Under the pieces are notes generated by a model. That model had not been told where the DNA came from and searched no databases. It was given only the letters and a program-made list of their open reading frames with translations. A program made the position numbers and the translations under genes. Shown in pieces: positions 29,956 to 42,394 of a stretch of 64,000 nucleotides of DNA (the stretch's first letter is position 1; each line of letters opens with the position of its first letter). Origin of the DNA: Argopecten irradians (Eukaryota > Mollusca > Bivalvia > Pectinida > Pectinidae); assembly GCF_041381155.1 (NCBI RefSeq), contig NC_091141.1, positions 26,680,828 through 26,744,827 on the forward strand, read 5' to 3'.

Positions 29956-30350
29956 CCTAACAACGCAAATCTTAAATTTCAATGATATGGCCCAATTTTT
30001 GAACGTGAACTTGAAATTGACGTTCATAACATGTGTATACAAACGTGAACCTTGACCTTCATGTATACAAACATGAACCTTGACCTCCATATCCGTAAAC
30101 GTAAACCTTGATATCCATATCAATTCACGTAAACCCTGAACTTCATATCAGTATATCATGTCTAAAAAACATTACGTTCACACCCATATTTCTACACGTG
30201 AACATCAACATCCATATGTATATCAACATGAGCCATGACCATCTTAACTACAAATGTGAACCTTGACTTCAAAATATACAGATGTTAACCTTGACCTCCA
30301 TATCTATTAACGTGAAACTTGACCTCAATAACTATAAACGCGAACATTGA
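29956..30350. repeat. Degenerate edge of the 29-bp satellite
   Basis: Same motif (aacgtgaaccttgacctcca + tatc) with many substitutions and indels. Decay increases with distance from the array, the usual pattern at a satellite edge. Confidence 0.75.
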
Positions 30351-31137
30351 CGCACGTGTTATCAAAAGGTTTATGCGTTAGCATAGATCATTGTCAGAAC
30401 ATTTGTAATAGTCAATACTAATTACCATAAAGAGACAGGACAAATTGGAAAGTTATATAATTTTAACCGATAAGAAGCCAATCTAATCGACGAGTCTTAC
30501 ATCCTCGGGATCCCGGCACATTTTCATAAGTCTACCTGGTGAGGTTTTGATAAAGTACATCGTTTAAATGAATGTGTCTATCTTAACACGTCGCCATGAC
30601 AACAGTAATATGTTAATTTAACGTAATCTTCACAGTATGTCAGCGTTGGTTATAAAACCCTGACAGAAGTCTCATTTTGACACGAGTCGTCTACTCAAGT
30701 GTTTAGAAACTGTCAACAATTACTTGTGAAGAGAAATGGCATTAATGTTTACTACGAATAAAATAAATAAAAAACATCAAGACGTAAGGTCTGTGTACTC
30801 TATAACTAAAATGATGTAATAAAAGTATGGCGAATACTGGCAGATTTTTATGGACGAAGATGGCCGATTAGTTCTATTATGAATTATTATTTATTCACTT
30901 AGAATTTCCAGTAAAATAATGTAATTATGTTTTTCTTTGAAAAATTACCTTTTTATGGAAGATGTAGCTGTAAAGGAATATCGGTAATAAACCAGTTATA
31001 GTAGAAGTCAGATTGGTTTTACTGTGATGTGCTAGAAACCCACTGTGGTGAAATGTGTGTAAAATGTTAAAACTCGCTCGCTGTCCGCCAGTACACATTG
31101 TGGTCGAACGTCTTGCATGCGGAACCCTTGCCCTTAC
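30351..31137. other. Non-coding stretch
   Basis: No element or exon recognised before the candidate exon at 31138. Confidence 0.35.
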
Positions 31138-31186
31138 CAGTGGAGTAAAGCATGCTCCTATCTAATTTGTTTAACTTGTGTGACAT
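31138..31186 (-). CDS. Candidate upstream coding exon of HVCN1-like gene
   Basis: On the minus strand an ATG at 31186 opens MSHKLNKLDRSMLYST and one extra base, then a good donor GTAAGG. That one base joins exon 1 (gt ata tta gcc ATG) in frame, adding 20 residues. The phase match has a one-in-three chance and no protein homology supports it, so this is tentative. If real, the first intron is about 9.5 kb and contains the 29-bp satellite. Confidence 0.3.
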
Positions 31187-31389
31187 TGGCTCGGATGTGG
31201 ATATCGTGTTCAAATTGTATTTGCTTAATCGTATTACTATTTGAAATTTCAACGGTATCAATTAAAATACTTAATAATGTCGTGGGTGTCAATATCTTTT
31301 TGTTATATGTTTCATAAGGAACACGGAACAATACATTTATGCCATATTTTGCTTCGTGGTTATATAACAGAATTCAATGCAATGAAACT

Positions 31390-32111
31390 GAAAGGCCTGA
31401 GTTGACAAACAGTATTTTTTTCTCTATCAAAAACAGCAGCAGTCGAATGAGGTTTTTTTCTGTTATAAAAGTTACCAACTTTACACCATTACGATCATTG
31501 AAAAATCCGTGCTTCTAATTTTTATTCAAGATAAAACTATAAGAAATAATAAATTGCATCCCGAAAAAAATCCGTGACACTATGTCCTATATGGAATGAG
31601 GTACTGATTGTGCATGCACCGAAAGCAAATAAAATCATTTCATTTTCAATACATATATATACGATTATAATTAATTTTTCTTTGTTTTCATACCAAATCT
31701 GGCTTTCTGATTGGCCAATATTTTTTTTGCATACCACTATGAAAAAAAAATCCGAGAATGGCGCGAAACCCCGACGTTAACGTGACGTCACAATAGAGAC
31801 ATTGACGTTGCGTATTGATTCGGAAAAAAGAATCCCTTGAAAAACCACTATAATGTTACATTTAAACATACTTCATTTTATCAAATAGAGTATAAAATTA
31901 ATTATAAGTATTGATGTCACTATTTTTTAATTTTATCGGGTTATGAAAAAAAAATTGTTTGCAAACTTTTGTGAGAATCCGCTACGCGGATTCACACAGT
32001 TTGCAAACAATTTTTTTTTCATACCCCGATAAAATTAAAAAATAGTGACATCAATGCTTAAAAACACCAATTATTGTTCAAATGAGTATCCTTAGTCGGT
32101 GGTGGAGCATC
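31390..32111 (-). repeat. MITE-B copy in reverse, carrying a palindrome
   Basis: Reverse-complement homology to 42951-43305 at 31390-31640 (caactttacaccattac, gcatcccgaaaaaaatccgt, tatatggaatgaggtactga). The expected terminus ggtggtggagcatct is at 32097-32111. The interior is replaced or extended by unrelated sequence and the P4 palindrome. Confidence 0.6.
31907..32059. repeat. Long palindrome, P4
   Basis: Arms of about 70 bp (aagtattgatgtcactattt... and ...aaatagtgacatcaatgctt) around the centre gaatccgctacgcggattc, which resembles the centre of P1. Confidence 0.9.
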
Positions 32112-34326
32112 TTAATAGTAACTTTAAAACCAAATCATATAAATTCTTAATAGTAACTTTAAAACCAAATTATATAATTTCCCCCAACCACTTCAGTCAA
32201 GACTGATATGAATATGTTAATATCCAATTTTAAAGTTTGAAAACAATACAAACTCCTAATGTCCCAATTTAGCACGGGAATCAATGTACCCCGTGGTCTT
32301 CAATTTTACCTTATGGACAACACTCAATCTGGCTTTTAGTGGAGAAACATAGCACTTAAAACACATGTTTATTTTTATTTCAACCTGTTTTGAGGTCAGG
32401 TTTTCTGTAGACGCGTTAAATCCTAAAATATGATAAATATGGTGTCGTAATTTATGTCACAATGTAACTTATTACACATAATTAACTAAAACAATATATT
32501 TTATGTAACAGTCCTGCTACATTACCATCTTTAACTCGCTCATCTACTAAATAGACTAAAAGATATCAACTTGTAATGTTGAATAGGCAAAGCGAAAGAG
32601 AAAATTAGGGTATTGACTTATGAATTTATTAAATTGATATAAGACAAAAAATCACTTTTAGATTACATAATAACTAAACCCAAGCAATAAATTGAAACAA
32701 AATTTAGAAATATCAAACTGAAAAATTCAAGAAGGAATGATGAATTGTGTTATTGTAAAGAAAAGTAGAAAAAGATCAAATGAATAATACGATTTTGTAA
32801 AAAAAAAACAAAAAAAACCCAAGAGAATATCATATTATGAACTCACTAATCTCACACAGAAAGAATAACAAAAATAGAAAATTGATAAACCCAAAGAGCC
32901 TGAAAAAATATCAGCCTCTGGAAATAATGCCAAGGAAGGGCAAGAGAAAAGGGTATGTAAATTTTTTAAATTATAAAATTACTGCAATTTTAAAGATGTA
33001 AACATAAAAGATTTTGAAATAAATTAACCCAAAGATATGCAACAGCTGCTTGGGAACCGCAAAAATTTCCTCTGGCAGCATTTACCAACTTAAACATAAC
33101 CAAGTAAATATAGATCAATTGGAACTCTTAAAATTCACAAATATTGTCCATATCCAAAACAACACAAAATCTGATACGAAGGTTGAAATCATGCCTGTTG
33201 TTAAGAACAACAGCATCAAGTTCACAACTGCCACGAAAACTTTTATTCCTATATTATTTATTGTTTCGTCCCAGATTCAATTCGGATTAAATGAATGGGG
33301 AAAATAGTTAATAGAACTAAGAGTCCAAGTTGGTTAAGATTTTGGTCCAAGTTATAACATAATGATAACATATTATTACATGTATTCGTACTGAGCAATC
33401 ATTTTAAGGGAGAAAACAGGAAAATTGAAGAATTTCAAGAGGTTCAATCAGCCAATTTTTGTGAAATGTTGTTATTGTTACCAACTTACATTGACATTTG
33501 GCTTTTTTATCAACAAAAACCTCAAACTAGGTTATGTTCCTGTGGAAACCGTAAATCAATAAAGTAACCAGGTTTTTGTGATTTGTGATCCTAAAAATCT
33601 ATACAAAATGCATTAACCTTGAGGCTTCAATGCTTTATTTGCATACGAAAAGCTTTATTATGATCTTAACACTAATTAGTTACAGTGGAGGAATCCGGAC
33701 CTTGTTTACATGAAAATGAGGAAATCAACATTACTTAAGTCAAACTTACATCACGTTGATCGAGCTTCTTCTGTCTAGCTCCAAGTCTTTAAATGGTATA
33801 TACTCTATTCCATCACATTAGTTGATATATTGATTTCTTATGTTAAGTAACACATGTGTTTAATTAAACTAAACATTTATAGTATGCAAACATAATACTA
33901 TGGCGTCAAGAAAAATAGTCCATTGTAGATAGATTTACATGATAAATGTGTTATTATTCATGGACCAGTCGTATATTCAATGTCATGACTAAGCATTTCG
34001 CGGATCAAAATTACTGCGGTCTTAGCAATGCACGGGAAACCACAAAGATAGCCTCCCACGAAAAAAGCCGGATATACAGATTTTTTAAAAGTTACTTTTA
34101 ACCGGTGTTCGTGGTTTTAGTAGTAATAGGAGATTTCAGAAAAGATGGCGTGACGTCACAGAAAGTTTACATCCGGGTCCTCAAAGGTACAAACACAGTA
34201 CGGCGACTAATAAAAACAATAACAGATACGCACATCTCTGCTACACAATCGATATTTCAACAAAAGTATACACTTTAACATATTACAGCAGGCATTTACT
34301 TTTGACTGTAGCCATATGCATATTGT
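32112..34326. other. Intergenic AT-rich stretch
   Basis: No recognisable exon. The frame at 33050-33307 lacks splice sites and domain features. Confidence 0.4.
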
Positions 34327-34639
34327 CATCCTCGATACTCCAGTGGTTAATATATTTTACGTTATATCCACCCCTGGATAATATCATAGTAAAACCGGAC
34401 ACAATAGAAAAGAACAGGTAATTAAGTAATTTGATGTACACCAAAAGAGCCGTATAACGGTGCACTGTGGTTGACTGTGTGATTTTGAACTTGGGCGTCG
34501 CTCTCTCTGCAGTCTTCAAAGAAAATTTTAGCTAGCCTTTGATTGGTTCAGATTTGTTCCCCTGATCTGTCTTCAGTTTCACTATGACCAAGGGTGGATA
34601 TCACGTCAGTAATAATAACCCCTGGAGTATCGAGGATGC
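34327..34639. repeat. MITE-A, intact copy with 8-bp target duplication
   Basis: A 313-bp element whose ends catcctcgatactccag and ctggagtatcgaggatg are inverted repeats. It is flanked by identical catattgt (34319-34326 and 34640-34647). An 8-bp duplication is typical of hAT-type elements. The interior is inverted relative to most other copies (gggcgtcgctctctctgcag). No coding capacity. Confidence 0.85.
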
Positions 34640-36310
34640 CATATTGTAGATATATCACTCATCGTATGACATTATACAATTGTATACATACATTTATTTA
34701 TTATTATGATAATTAGGATGTAACCATTCATCGTCAACATCCCTTGTAAATAATTCTATTTTATAACGGTATAAAACAGCCGGATATTTTCGCTGGGATG
34801 ATATGTTGTGATTTCGAGGAATATTGCTATGAACACGAAAATAAAGTTTGATTATTTTGTAAAATAGCAAACTGTATAAGCATTTAGTTAATACAACACT
34901 TCTCAAACACTTACTAAATAATTTTGACAAAAATAAATAAATATTAATTCCCGTTCCGGCGTTGTCTAAATTATTACGCGTTAGATGAGTCTACCACTGC
35001 GCCACATGGCAAAACATCAAAATGTACATTCATTAATTACATAGATTTACATATAGAATCATACATTCGTTTATAATTGTAACTTCCTAATATACCAACG
35101 AAATAGGTGTTCTGGCATGTAATTAACAACGTTTTGATTTTGTATAGGGAGCTTAGAAGGTCTTCGACTGAGGGAAGAAACATGAAATTTAAACCTGTGA
35201 AATGGATCATTTCTTCACTACTCTATAATATAAACCCCGTGTATTACGATTTGTTATTTCTATCGTAACTGATATCACTGGCAATATCAGTCTTGTATAT
35301 TTGTTTAAAGCCTGACTCTGGTCATAAACAGTGCTAAGAACCTCCGAATACAATGTACGAATCATTATTCTGAAAGATTACAAATGACATATTTTTGTTA
35401 TGAACATAAACCTTTAAATAATTTTAAATTTTCTACACAAAATTTGAAGTAGTTGATTAATATATGAGACCTTACCTTTCGGCCCAGCACGGTAAATATA
35501 ATATGCTCTGCAGTCGCTTTACATGGCAATGTAATTTTCTACACATGAATATTTAGCTAACCACTTTATAACTGGAGGGCTTTTCAGTCCCGTATTACTG
35601 GTATAATTAGATGTTTACATCAGTTCTGACATTAGGCCGGGGGAGAGTAGACCCCTGTAACAAAGCTTGGATACCTTATAGCACCCTTTCTTGATTTGTT
35701 TTAAATGTATTCATAAGTACAGTTTGAAGTAAAACAACTGGCACAACATTAAAGTACATATAGCAGGATATTTGTATACAAAGTGTCTATTTGAGTTTTT
35801 TTAGTGAAATTCGTCGACTTGACTCGCTCACATTGTGTTGTCGCTTGCAACGAAGTCGAAGAAACGACACATTTTGAGATTAGACGTTGGCATCGTGAAC
35901 AATTATTATATTAAGATTTAGCGTTTAGCTATTTTTTTTTAGCAATTTTAATAAGCTACACCGGTAAAAAGTTTTGAGTAAATAAGGAGAGAGTTCATCA
36001 CAATAAATATAACATTGATTTCAATATTTTGAACATTTAGCAATTTTTGTTTATGCCAGTCTATTAATTCGAGGCCTGTAAATGAGGGAGTGGCTTACAG
36101 ATTCAAGATTTCTCAAAAATCACAAAACCTCTCGATTTTTATCCTTAAAAAGATTATTTCTTGTGAAAAGACTGTTTCTAGATAACGCTGATTACATGAT
36201 ACAGATGTCTTGATGTTTCCGTCCCATCTTAGAAAACTCTGGGATATTGCTCTTTATTCCTTTTTGTAACCGGTTATATAGGGGTCCCTTCACAGGAACT
36301 GAAATTTGGG
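34640..36310. other. Intergenic non-coding stretch
   Basis: No gene or repeat family recognised. Confidence 0.4.
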
Positions 36311-36623
36311 CATCGTCAATACTCCAGGGGTTAATATGACTGTCGTTATATCAACCCTGGGATATCTCATAGTAAAACTAAGGCAGTTCAGGTGCACAAA
36401 ACTGACCAATTAAAAGCAAGCAGAGACTTCCTTTGAAGATTGCAGGGAGAGCGACGCCCAACTTCAAAGCCACAAAGCATACCGTTATTCAATTCTGTTG
36501 ACGTAAATTAAAGGACTAAATTACTTGCACATTTGTCAAACACCAGAGACTTTAGTTTTGCTATGGCATATTCTGGGGTGAAATATAACGACATTGATAG
36601 TCGCCCATAGAAAATCGAAGATG
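36311..36623. repeat. MITE-A copy
   Basis: Left end catcgtcaatactccagggg, right end decayed (aaaatcgaagatg). The interior is well preserved (cttcctttgaagattgcagg, gagcgacgcccaacttcaaa). Confidence 0.82.
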
Positions 36624-36639
36624 CACTTTTGGCTGCCAA

Positions 36640-37385
36640 CACTCCGAGCTCGGCTCCAGTCTTTCCTGGATGCCATCTGTCTCTCCAGAGGACACTAATC
36701 TGTTTCTGGTCTCACCGACCCATCCATTGAGAGCCTCCCACACCACTTGAATAATACAGATCCCTTGGGTGTATTGGCAGAACCTATCTGTTGGAATCAT
36801 CAGCCAAGTCAACCGTTCGTCGATATTTCAACCCTTAGCTTAAAACACTCTGTGGATAAGGTATCCAAATTTGTTTTTAATCACTATGTTCCAGTAGTTG
36901 GCTTTCAGGCACTATCTGCACTGTTCCAACCAGGGACACGTTTAGCTGTCTTAGCGGAGCTATGTACTGCTAGTCTATTTCAAGGCCTGGGGTTCCCATC
37001 ATGCTGACCAATCCCCATACAGATTTGCTCCTGAACCTAACCTCGACAGGCAGTTTCAGGTCTGTCATCACTGTACCCGGCCGTCTGCCAGAAGGTCCTC
37101 GTACTTCCTCTCGTCTGCTTCTCCACACTGTTCTTCTCATGGCTCAGTCAGCTCTATCAACAACAGCTTCTTTGTATCCTTCGACCACAGCACAATGTCT
37201 GGTCTAAGAGAGGTCTGGACTATGCCCGGGAAAGATGGTCTGCAGTTTAGATCTACTTCCATGATCCAGACATCTTCCATTTCCAGTACAGTATGCCCCG
37301 TTTCTCCCTTGGTCTCAGTGCCCGCTGCGCCTCCTTCACAAAGCCGATGGTTACAATTTTCTCCTTGCTCAGTTTCTTCTTTATA
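36640..37385 (-). pseudogene. Decayed retroelement-associated gene (nuclease-like segment)
   Basis: Minus-strand conceptual translation near 37250-37080 gives LRPDIVLWSKDTKKLLLIEL followed by TEP and a stop, then ERKYEDLLADGR. The spacing of RPDIVL and IELT resembles PD-(D/E)XK nuclease segments in uncharacterised retroelement proteins I recall from mollusc and cnidarian genomes. Several in-frame stops make it a pseudogene. GC content is higher than the surroundings. Family assignment is from memory and tentative. Confidence 0.5.
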
Positions 37386-38206
37386 AAATGAATGAAAGTA
37401 ATAAGAACTTGACTAAATCTCAGAAAAGTTGACTATCAATTATTTTCTTAAAATTGAATTTAAAAACAAAATATTAATTTCTACTAAGTTAACATTACTC
37501 GAACATCTTTAAAACTTTGTGTTCTGATGGACCCAAATAGTAACTTAAACGTTCAGTTTGACAACTTGTATGTGTTTAACATAGTCAATAGAAGATTTTA
37601 ACAGAAATATCATCGGCAAGACAAAATCTCAGAACCGTGTATGCTTTATTTCAATAATTTACATTTTTTGTGATAAATGTTTCTAAATAATCTGGGATGA
37701 ATGCGATGAGTCATGTGTAAGTGGTGTGGTGAGTGAGAGCCCCCTGTGTGAGGGCATTTGTTTGTATCTTTGAAGGTTGATCCCAAGGCCCCAACATTGA
37801 CAGCTTTCTGACGTAGGACATATTTCTGGGGCATTAAATGTTTTTTTTTTTTTTTTTTTTTTTTTTACATTTTTTAAGATACGTGTAATAGTTTTGCACT
37901 GAATTACCTTAGCTGCCAATGGGCAAAATGAAACAAATGAACAAAGTCTCGGATGGCATAGAAATTGATTAGTATATACATGTTCAATTATATGGTAGCC
38001 CATTTCTTCTCTATACCTGACATTTATGATTTGACATTTTTCTAATCAAGAGGAGTAATGACTTTCCCGAATCTCCAGACATATTTTCATATCTACGAAA
38101 CAAGCAATACCTGTCGCATGTCGTCTATTTTACTATAAAGTGATACCGAGATTTTTCCTTGCCGAAGATTAAATTGTTTCTTTGGAGATAAACATGAACT
38201 AGCAGC
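37386..38206. other. Intergenic non-coding stretch with poly-T
   Basis: A 27-bp T run at 37840-37866 could be the reversed tail of a retroposed sequence. Nothing else recognised. Confidence 0.4.
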
Positions 38207-38321
38207 CTAATTAAAGTTAGACTTATAATTCCGCTCCACTACGATATTCTACATTACGCTCTAATATAATGTAACGTAGAATATCGAAGAGGAGCGGAAT
38301 TACAAGTATAATTTTAATTAG
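38207..38321. repeat. Long palindrome, P5
   Basis: Arms of about 52 bp (ctaattaaagttagacttat... and ...ataattttaattag), both containing the ccgctcc/ggagcgg and gatattctac/gtagaatatc blocks, around an AT centre. Confidence 0.9.
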
Positions 38322-38756
38322 TTTGACAAACATTTATCATTAGATTAGCAGAGATTTATCCATATAGCCAAAATATAATTCTAAAACTTGGCATAATTTT
38401 AGATCTTTTTTGTTCAGTATAATATATCAGATAGTTCTGTTGTTTCCATCCCATTCTTATTTGAGATTTTTACTTAATTGGCTGTCCTACATGAAAGGCA
38501 TTATTTGCACCTGTTGTTCCTTTTGCATCATCGTATAATGATCCGGCTTTCTTTTCATAACGTCTCCCATTGACAACACCTGAGTTTAGGTCACGGGTTG
38601 AGCATTCGCCTCATTGAGGAAGGCTTTGAGTTCCATCCCCTAGTTGTAACTCATAAAATAGCTAGGTTCGGCTCCTGCTTGGTGCTCAGCATAAAGAGAG
38701 TTGGACCACTGGTTTGTCCGTTGTCAGTGTAATGTGACCATATGCATTTATACACC
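38322..38756. other. Intergenic stretch before the 62-bp satellite
   Basis: Nothing recognised as a gene. The sequence ggtgctcagcataaagagag + ttggaccact at 38680-38711 resembles a common dispersed repeat end, with low certainty. Confidence 0.3.
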
Positions 38757-40915
38757 GGACATCAATCTGTCATATTGTCTAAGTCTGGTGTCAGGGCCAG
38801 AGTATCTCAGGCTACACCAGACATCTATCTGTAATATTGTCTAAGTCTGGTGTCTAGGCCAGAGTATCTCAGGCTACACCAGACATCTATCTGTCATAAT
38901 GTATAAGTCTGTTGTCAGGGCCAGAGTATCTCGGGCTACACCACACATCTATCTGTCTTAATGTCAAAGTCTGGTGTCAGGGCCAGAGTATCTCGGGCTA
39001 CACCAGACATCTATCTGTCATAATGTCTAAGTCTGGTGTCAGGGCTAGAGTATCTCGGGCTACACCACACATCTATCTGTCATAATGTCTAAGTCTGGTG
39101 TCAGGGCCAGAGTATCTCGGGCTACACCAGACATCTATCTGTCATAATGTCTAAGTCTGGTGTCAGGGCCAGAGTATCTCGGGCTACACCAGACATCTAT
39201 CTGTCATAATGTCTAAGTCTGGTGTCAGGGCCAGAGTATCTCGGGCTACACCAGACATCTATCTGTCATAATGTCTAAGTCTGGTGTCAGGGCCAGAGTA
39301 TCTCGGGCTACACCACACATCTATCTGTCTTAATGTCTAAGTCTGGTGTCAGGGCCAGAGTATCTCGGGCTACACCAGACATCTATCTGTCATAATGTCT
39401 AAGTCTGGTGTCAGGGCCAGAGTATCTCGGGCTACACCAGACATCTATCTGTCATAATGTCTAAGTCTGGTGTCAGGGCCAGAGTATCTCGGGCTACACC
39501 AGACATCTATCTGTCATAATGTCTAAGTCTGGTGTCAGGACCAGGGTATCCCGGGCTACACCAGACATCTATCTGTCATAATGTCTAAGTCTGGTGTCAG
39601 GGCCAGAGTATCTCGGGCTACACCAGACATCTATCTGTCATAATGTCTAAGTCTGGTGTCAGGGCCAGAGTATCTCGGGCTACACCAGACATCTATCTGT
39701 CATAATGTCTAAGTCTGGTGTCAGGGCCAGAGTATCTCGGGCTATACCACACATCTATCTGTCATAATGTCTAAGTCTGGTGTCAGGGCCAGAGTATCCC
39801 GGGCTACACCAGACATCTATCTGTCATAATGTCTAAGTCTGGTGTCAGGGCCAGAGTATCTCGGGCTACACCAGACATCTATCTGTCATAATGTCTAAGT
39901 CTGGTGTCAGGGCCAGAGTATCTCGGGCTACACCAGACATCTATCTGTCATAATGTCTAAGTCTGGTGTCAGGGCCAGAGTATCTCGGGCTACACCAGAC
40001 ATCTATCTGTCATAATGTCTAAGTCTGGTGTCAGGGCCAGAGTATCTCGGGCTACACCAGACATCTCTCTGTCATAATGTCTAAGTCTGGTGTCAGGGCC
40101 AGAGTATCTCGGGCTACACCAGACATCTATCTGTCATAATGTCTAAGTCTGGTGTCAGGGCCAGAGTATCTCGGGCTACACCAGACATCTATCTGTCATA
40201 ATGTCTAAGTCTGGTGTCAGGGCTAGAGTATCTCGGGCTACACCAGACATCTATCTGTCATAATGTCTAAGTCTGGTGTCAGGGCTAGAGTATCTCGGGC
40301 TACACCAGACATCTATCTGTCATAATGTCTAAGTCTGGTGTCAGGGCCAGAGTATCTCGGGCTACACCAGACATCTATCTGTCATAATGTCTAAGTCTGG
40401 TGTCAGGGCCAGAGTATCTCGGGCTTCACCAGACATCTATCTGTCATAATGTCTAAGTCTGGTGTCAGGGCCAGAGTATCTCGGGCTACACCAGACATCT
40501 ATCTGTCATAATGTCTAAGTCTGGTGTCAGGGCCAGAGTATCTCGGGCTACACCAGACATCTATCTGTCATAATGTCTAAGTCTGGTGTCAGGGCCAGAG
40601 TATCTCGGGCTACACCAGACATCTATCTGTCATAATGTCTAAGTCTGGTGTCAGGGCCAGAGTATCTCGGGCTACACCAGACATCTATCTGTCATAATGT
40701 CTAAGTCTGGTGTCAGGGCCAGAGTATCTCGGGCTACACCAGACATCTATCTGTCATAATGTCTAAGTCTGGTGTCAGGGCTAGAGTATCTCGGGCTATA
40801 CCACACATCTATCTGTCATAATGTCTAAGTCTGGTGTCGGGGCCAGAGTATCTGGGGCTACACCAGACATCTATCTGTTAAAATGTCTAAGTCTGGTGTC
40901 ATGACCAGAGAGTAT
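38757..40915. repeat. Homogeneous satellite, 62-bp unit
   Basis: About 35 head-to-tail copies of a 62-bp unit: catctatctgtcataatgtc, taagtctggtgtcagggcca, gagtatctcgggctacacca, ga. Most central units are identical and the outermost are diverged. Each unit holds gtctggtgt and acaccagac, a 9-bp inverted repeat that can form a stem around the GC-rich part. Confidence 0.97.
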
Positions 40916-41358
40916 CTTGGGCTAGTATGCAGTACAATATTCGATGTCTTTGATAAATGTGAGGCAGCGCTATGACAAGTTGACACGATAGAACATAAGA
41001 CAGCTTCCCAAACCAGTAAGCACTACACGTATCACATTGCACTCAAGGGAGACTGTTCTATATGTTATAAAAGATATAAAAAATTAACCTCAGAGTCTAA
41101 TACAAAAAGTATCAAGTTTTCTGACAGAAAAAAAAGTTCATGAGTGAGGTTATATAATTAATTATTAAGACAACTGAATCCAGAGTGATCTTGGCGCCCA
41201 CAATTGGCGTCCACAATTGAATGGTCTATATCTATCAGTTGAAATATATTTTTCTCTTGCACCGAAACATTTGGAAACATGATGAAACTACTTACGACTA
41301 CAAAAGAACTCTGGCAAAACTCCAGATGGCTGTGTGTTTTTACCATCAGTTCCAAAAC
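40916..41358. other. Intergenic non-coding stretch
   Basis: No gene seen. Leads into the tandem duplication. Confidence 0.4.
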
Positions 41359-41594
41359 GAAGTTTATCTAGTAAGAACCAGCAGAAGCAAAATATATTTT
41401 TGAGACCCCATCAGCATTTTGTGAATAATAGCTATATCAAACTAATATGCACTATGTATGCATAACAGGGAACCTACATTTGAAACTTGAAAAAGATTGA
41501 TTCAAGGTTTTTTTTGAGAAATAGAGATAACAAGAATGGTTTACTAAAAAATTGTGGGGAACCTATGACATACCACAAACAATGGACAATTTAA

Positions 41595-41955
41595 AGATGC
41601 TCCACCGCGCCGACAGAGCATAAATGATATTCATCATTTGAATAAAAATTGGTGTTTAATCGTGTATATATATGTCTAATCAAAACAAAAATAATATAAA
41701 ATAATTTATTTCGCCTTTGGTGCATGCGCAATCAGTACTTCATTCCATATAGGATGTAGTGACACGGAATTTTTTCGGGATGCAATTAATTACTTTTCAT
41801 ATTTTTAACTTGAAGTAAAATTAGAAGCTCAAACTTTTCAATGGTGGTAATGGTGTAAAGTTAGTTAGTAACTTTTGTAACTGAAGGAAAAGACTTATTT
41901 GTCTACTCCTGTTTTTGATAGTGAAAAAATACCATTTGCCGGCGGTGGAGCATCT
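41595..41955. repeat. MITE-B, copy 1
   Basis: A 361-bp element with inverted termini agatgctccaccgc and gcggtggagcatct between TTAA sites, suggesting TTAA target specificity as in piggyBac-type elements. No coding capacity. Confidence 0.85.
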
Positions 41956-42294
41956 TTAAAAAGTCTGTCATTAATTGATGGTTGGCAAAAACACAATGTT
42001 ACAATATCATTATTTATTTCTATTTACAAAACTCTAATGGAGCATTTGGTAAAAGACGACAAATATAATTACAGCTTAAAGAAACATATACATATATACA
42101 GAAACAGTGATAGAACACTGTAGATATCTGATGTTGGTCACCATGACTGACCACAACGGATAGCGGTCACTATTATTAACTGAGCAATACATTTCACACA
42201 ATTTATGTCCATTGCATTTTTAGCATGTGTAATACATTACTCTTTTTATATCTAATTCTATGTTCAATTTGAACAAATTATAATGTTATATTAG

Positions 42295-42394
42295 CATCAT
42301 CTTCTATACTCCAGGGCTTACTATCATTGTGTATATATATATATATATATATATGTAATTAACAGTGATAGCAACCCCTGGAATATTGAGGATG
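42295..42394. repeat. MITE-A, minimal hairpin with (TA)n centre
   Basis: Ends catcttctatactccaggg and cccctggaatattgaggatg with a TA-dinucleotide run between. Confidence 0.8.
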
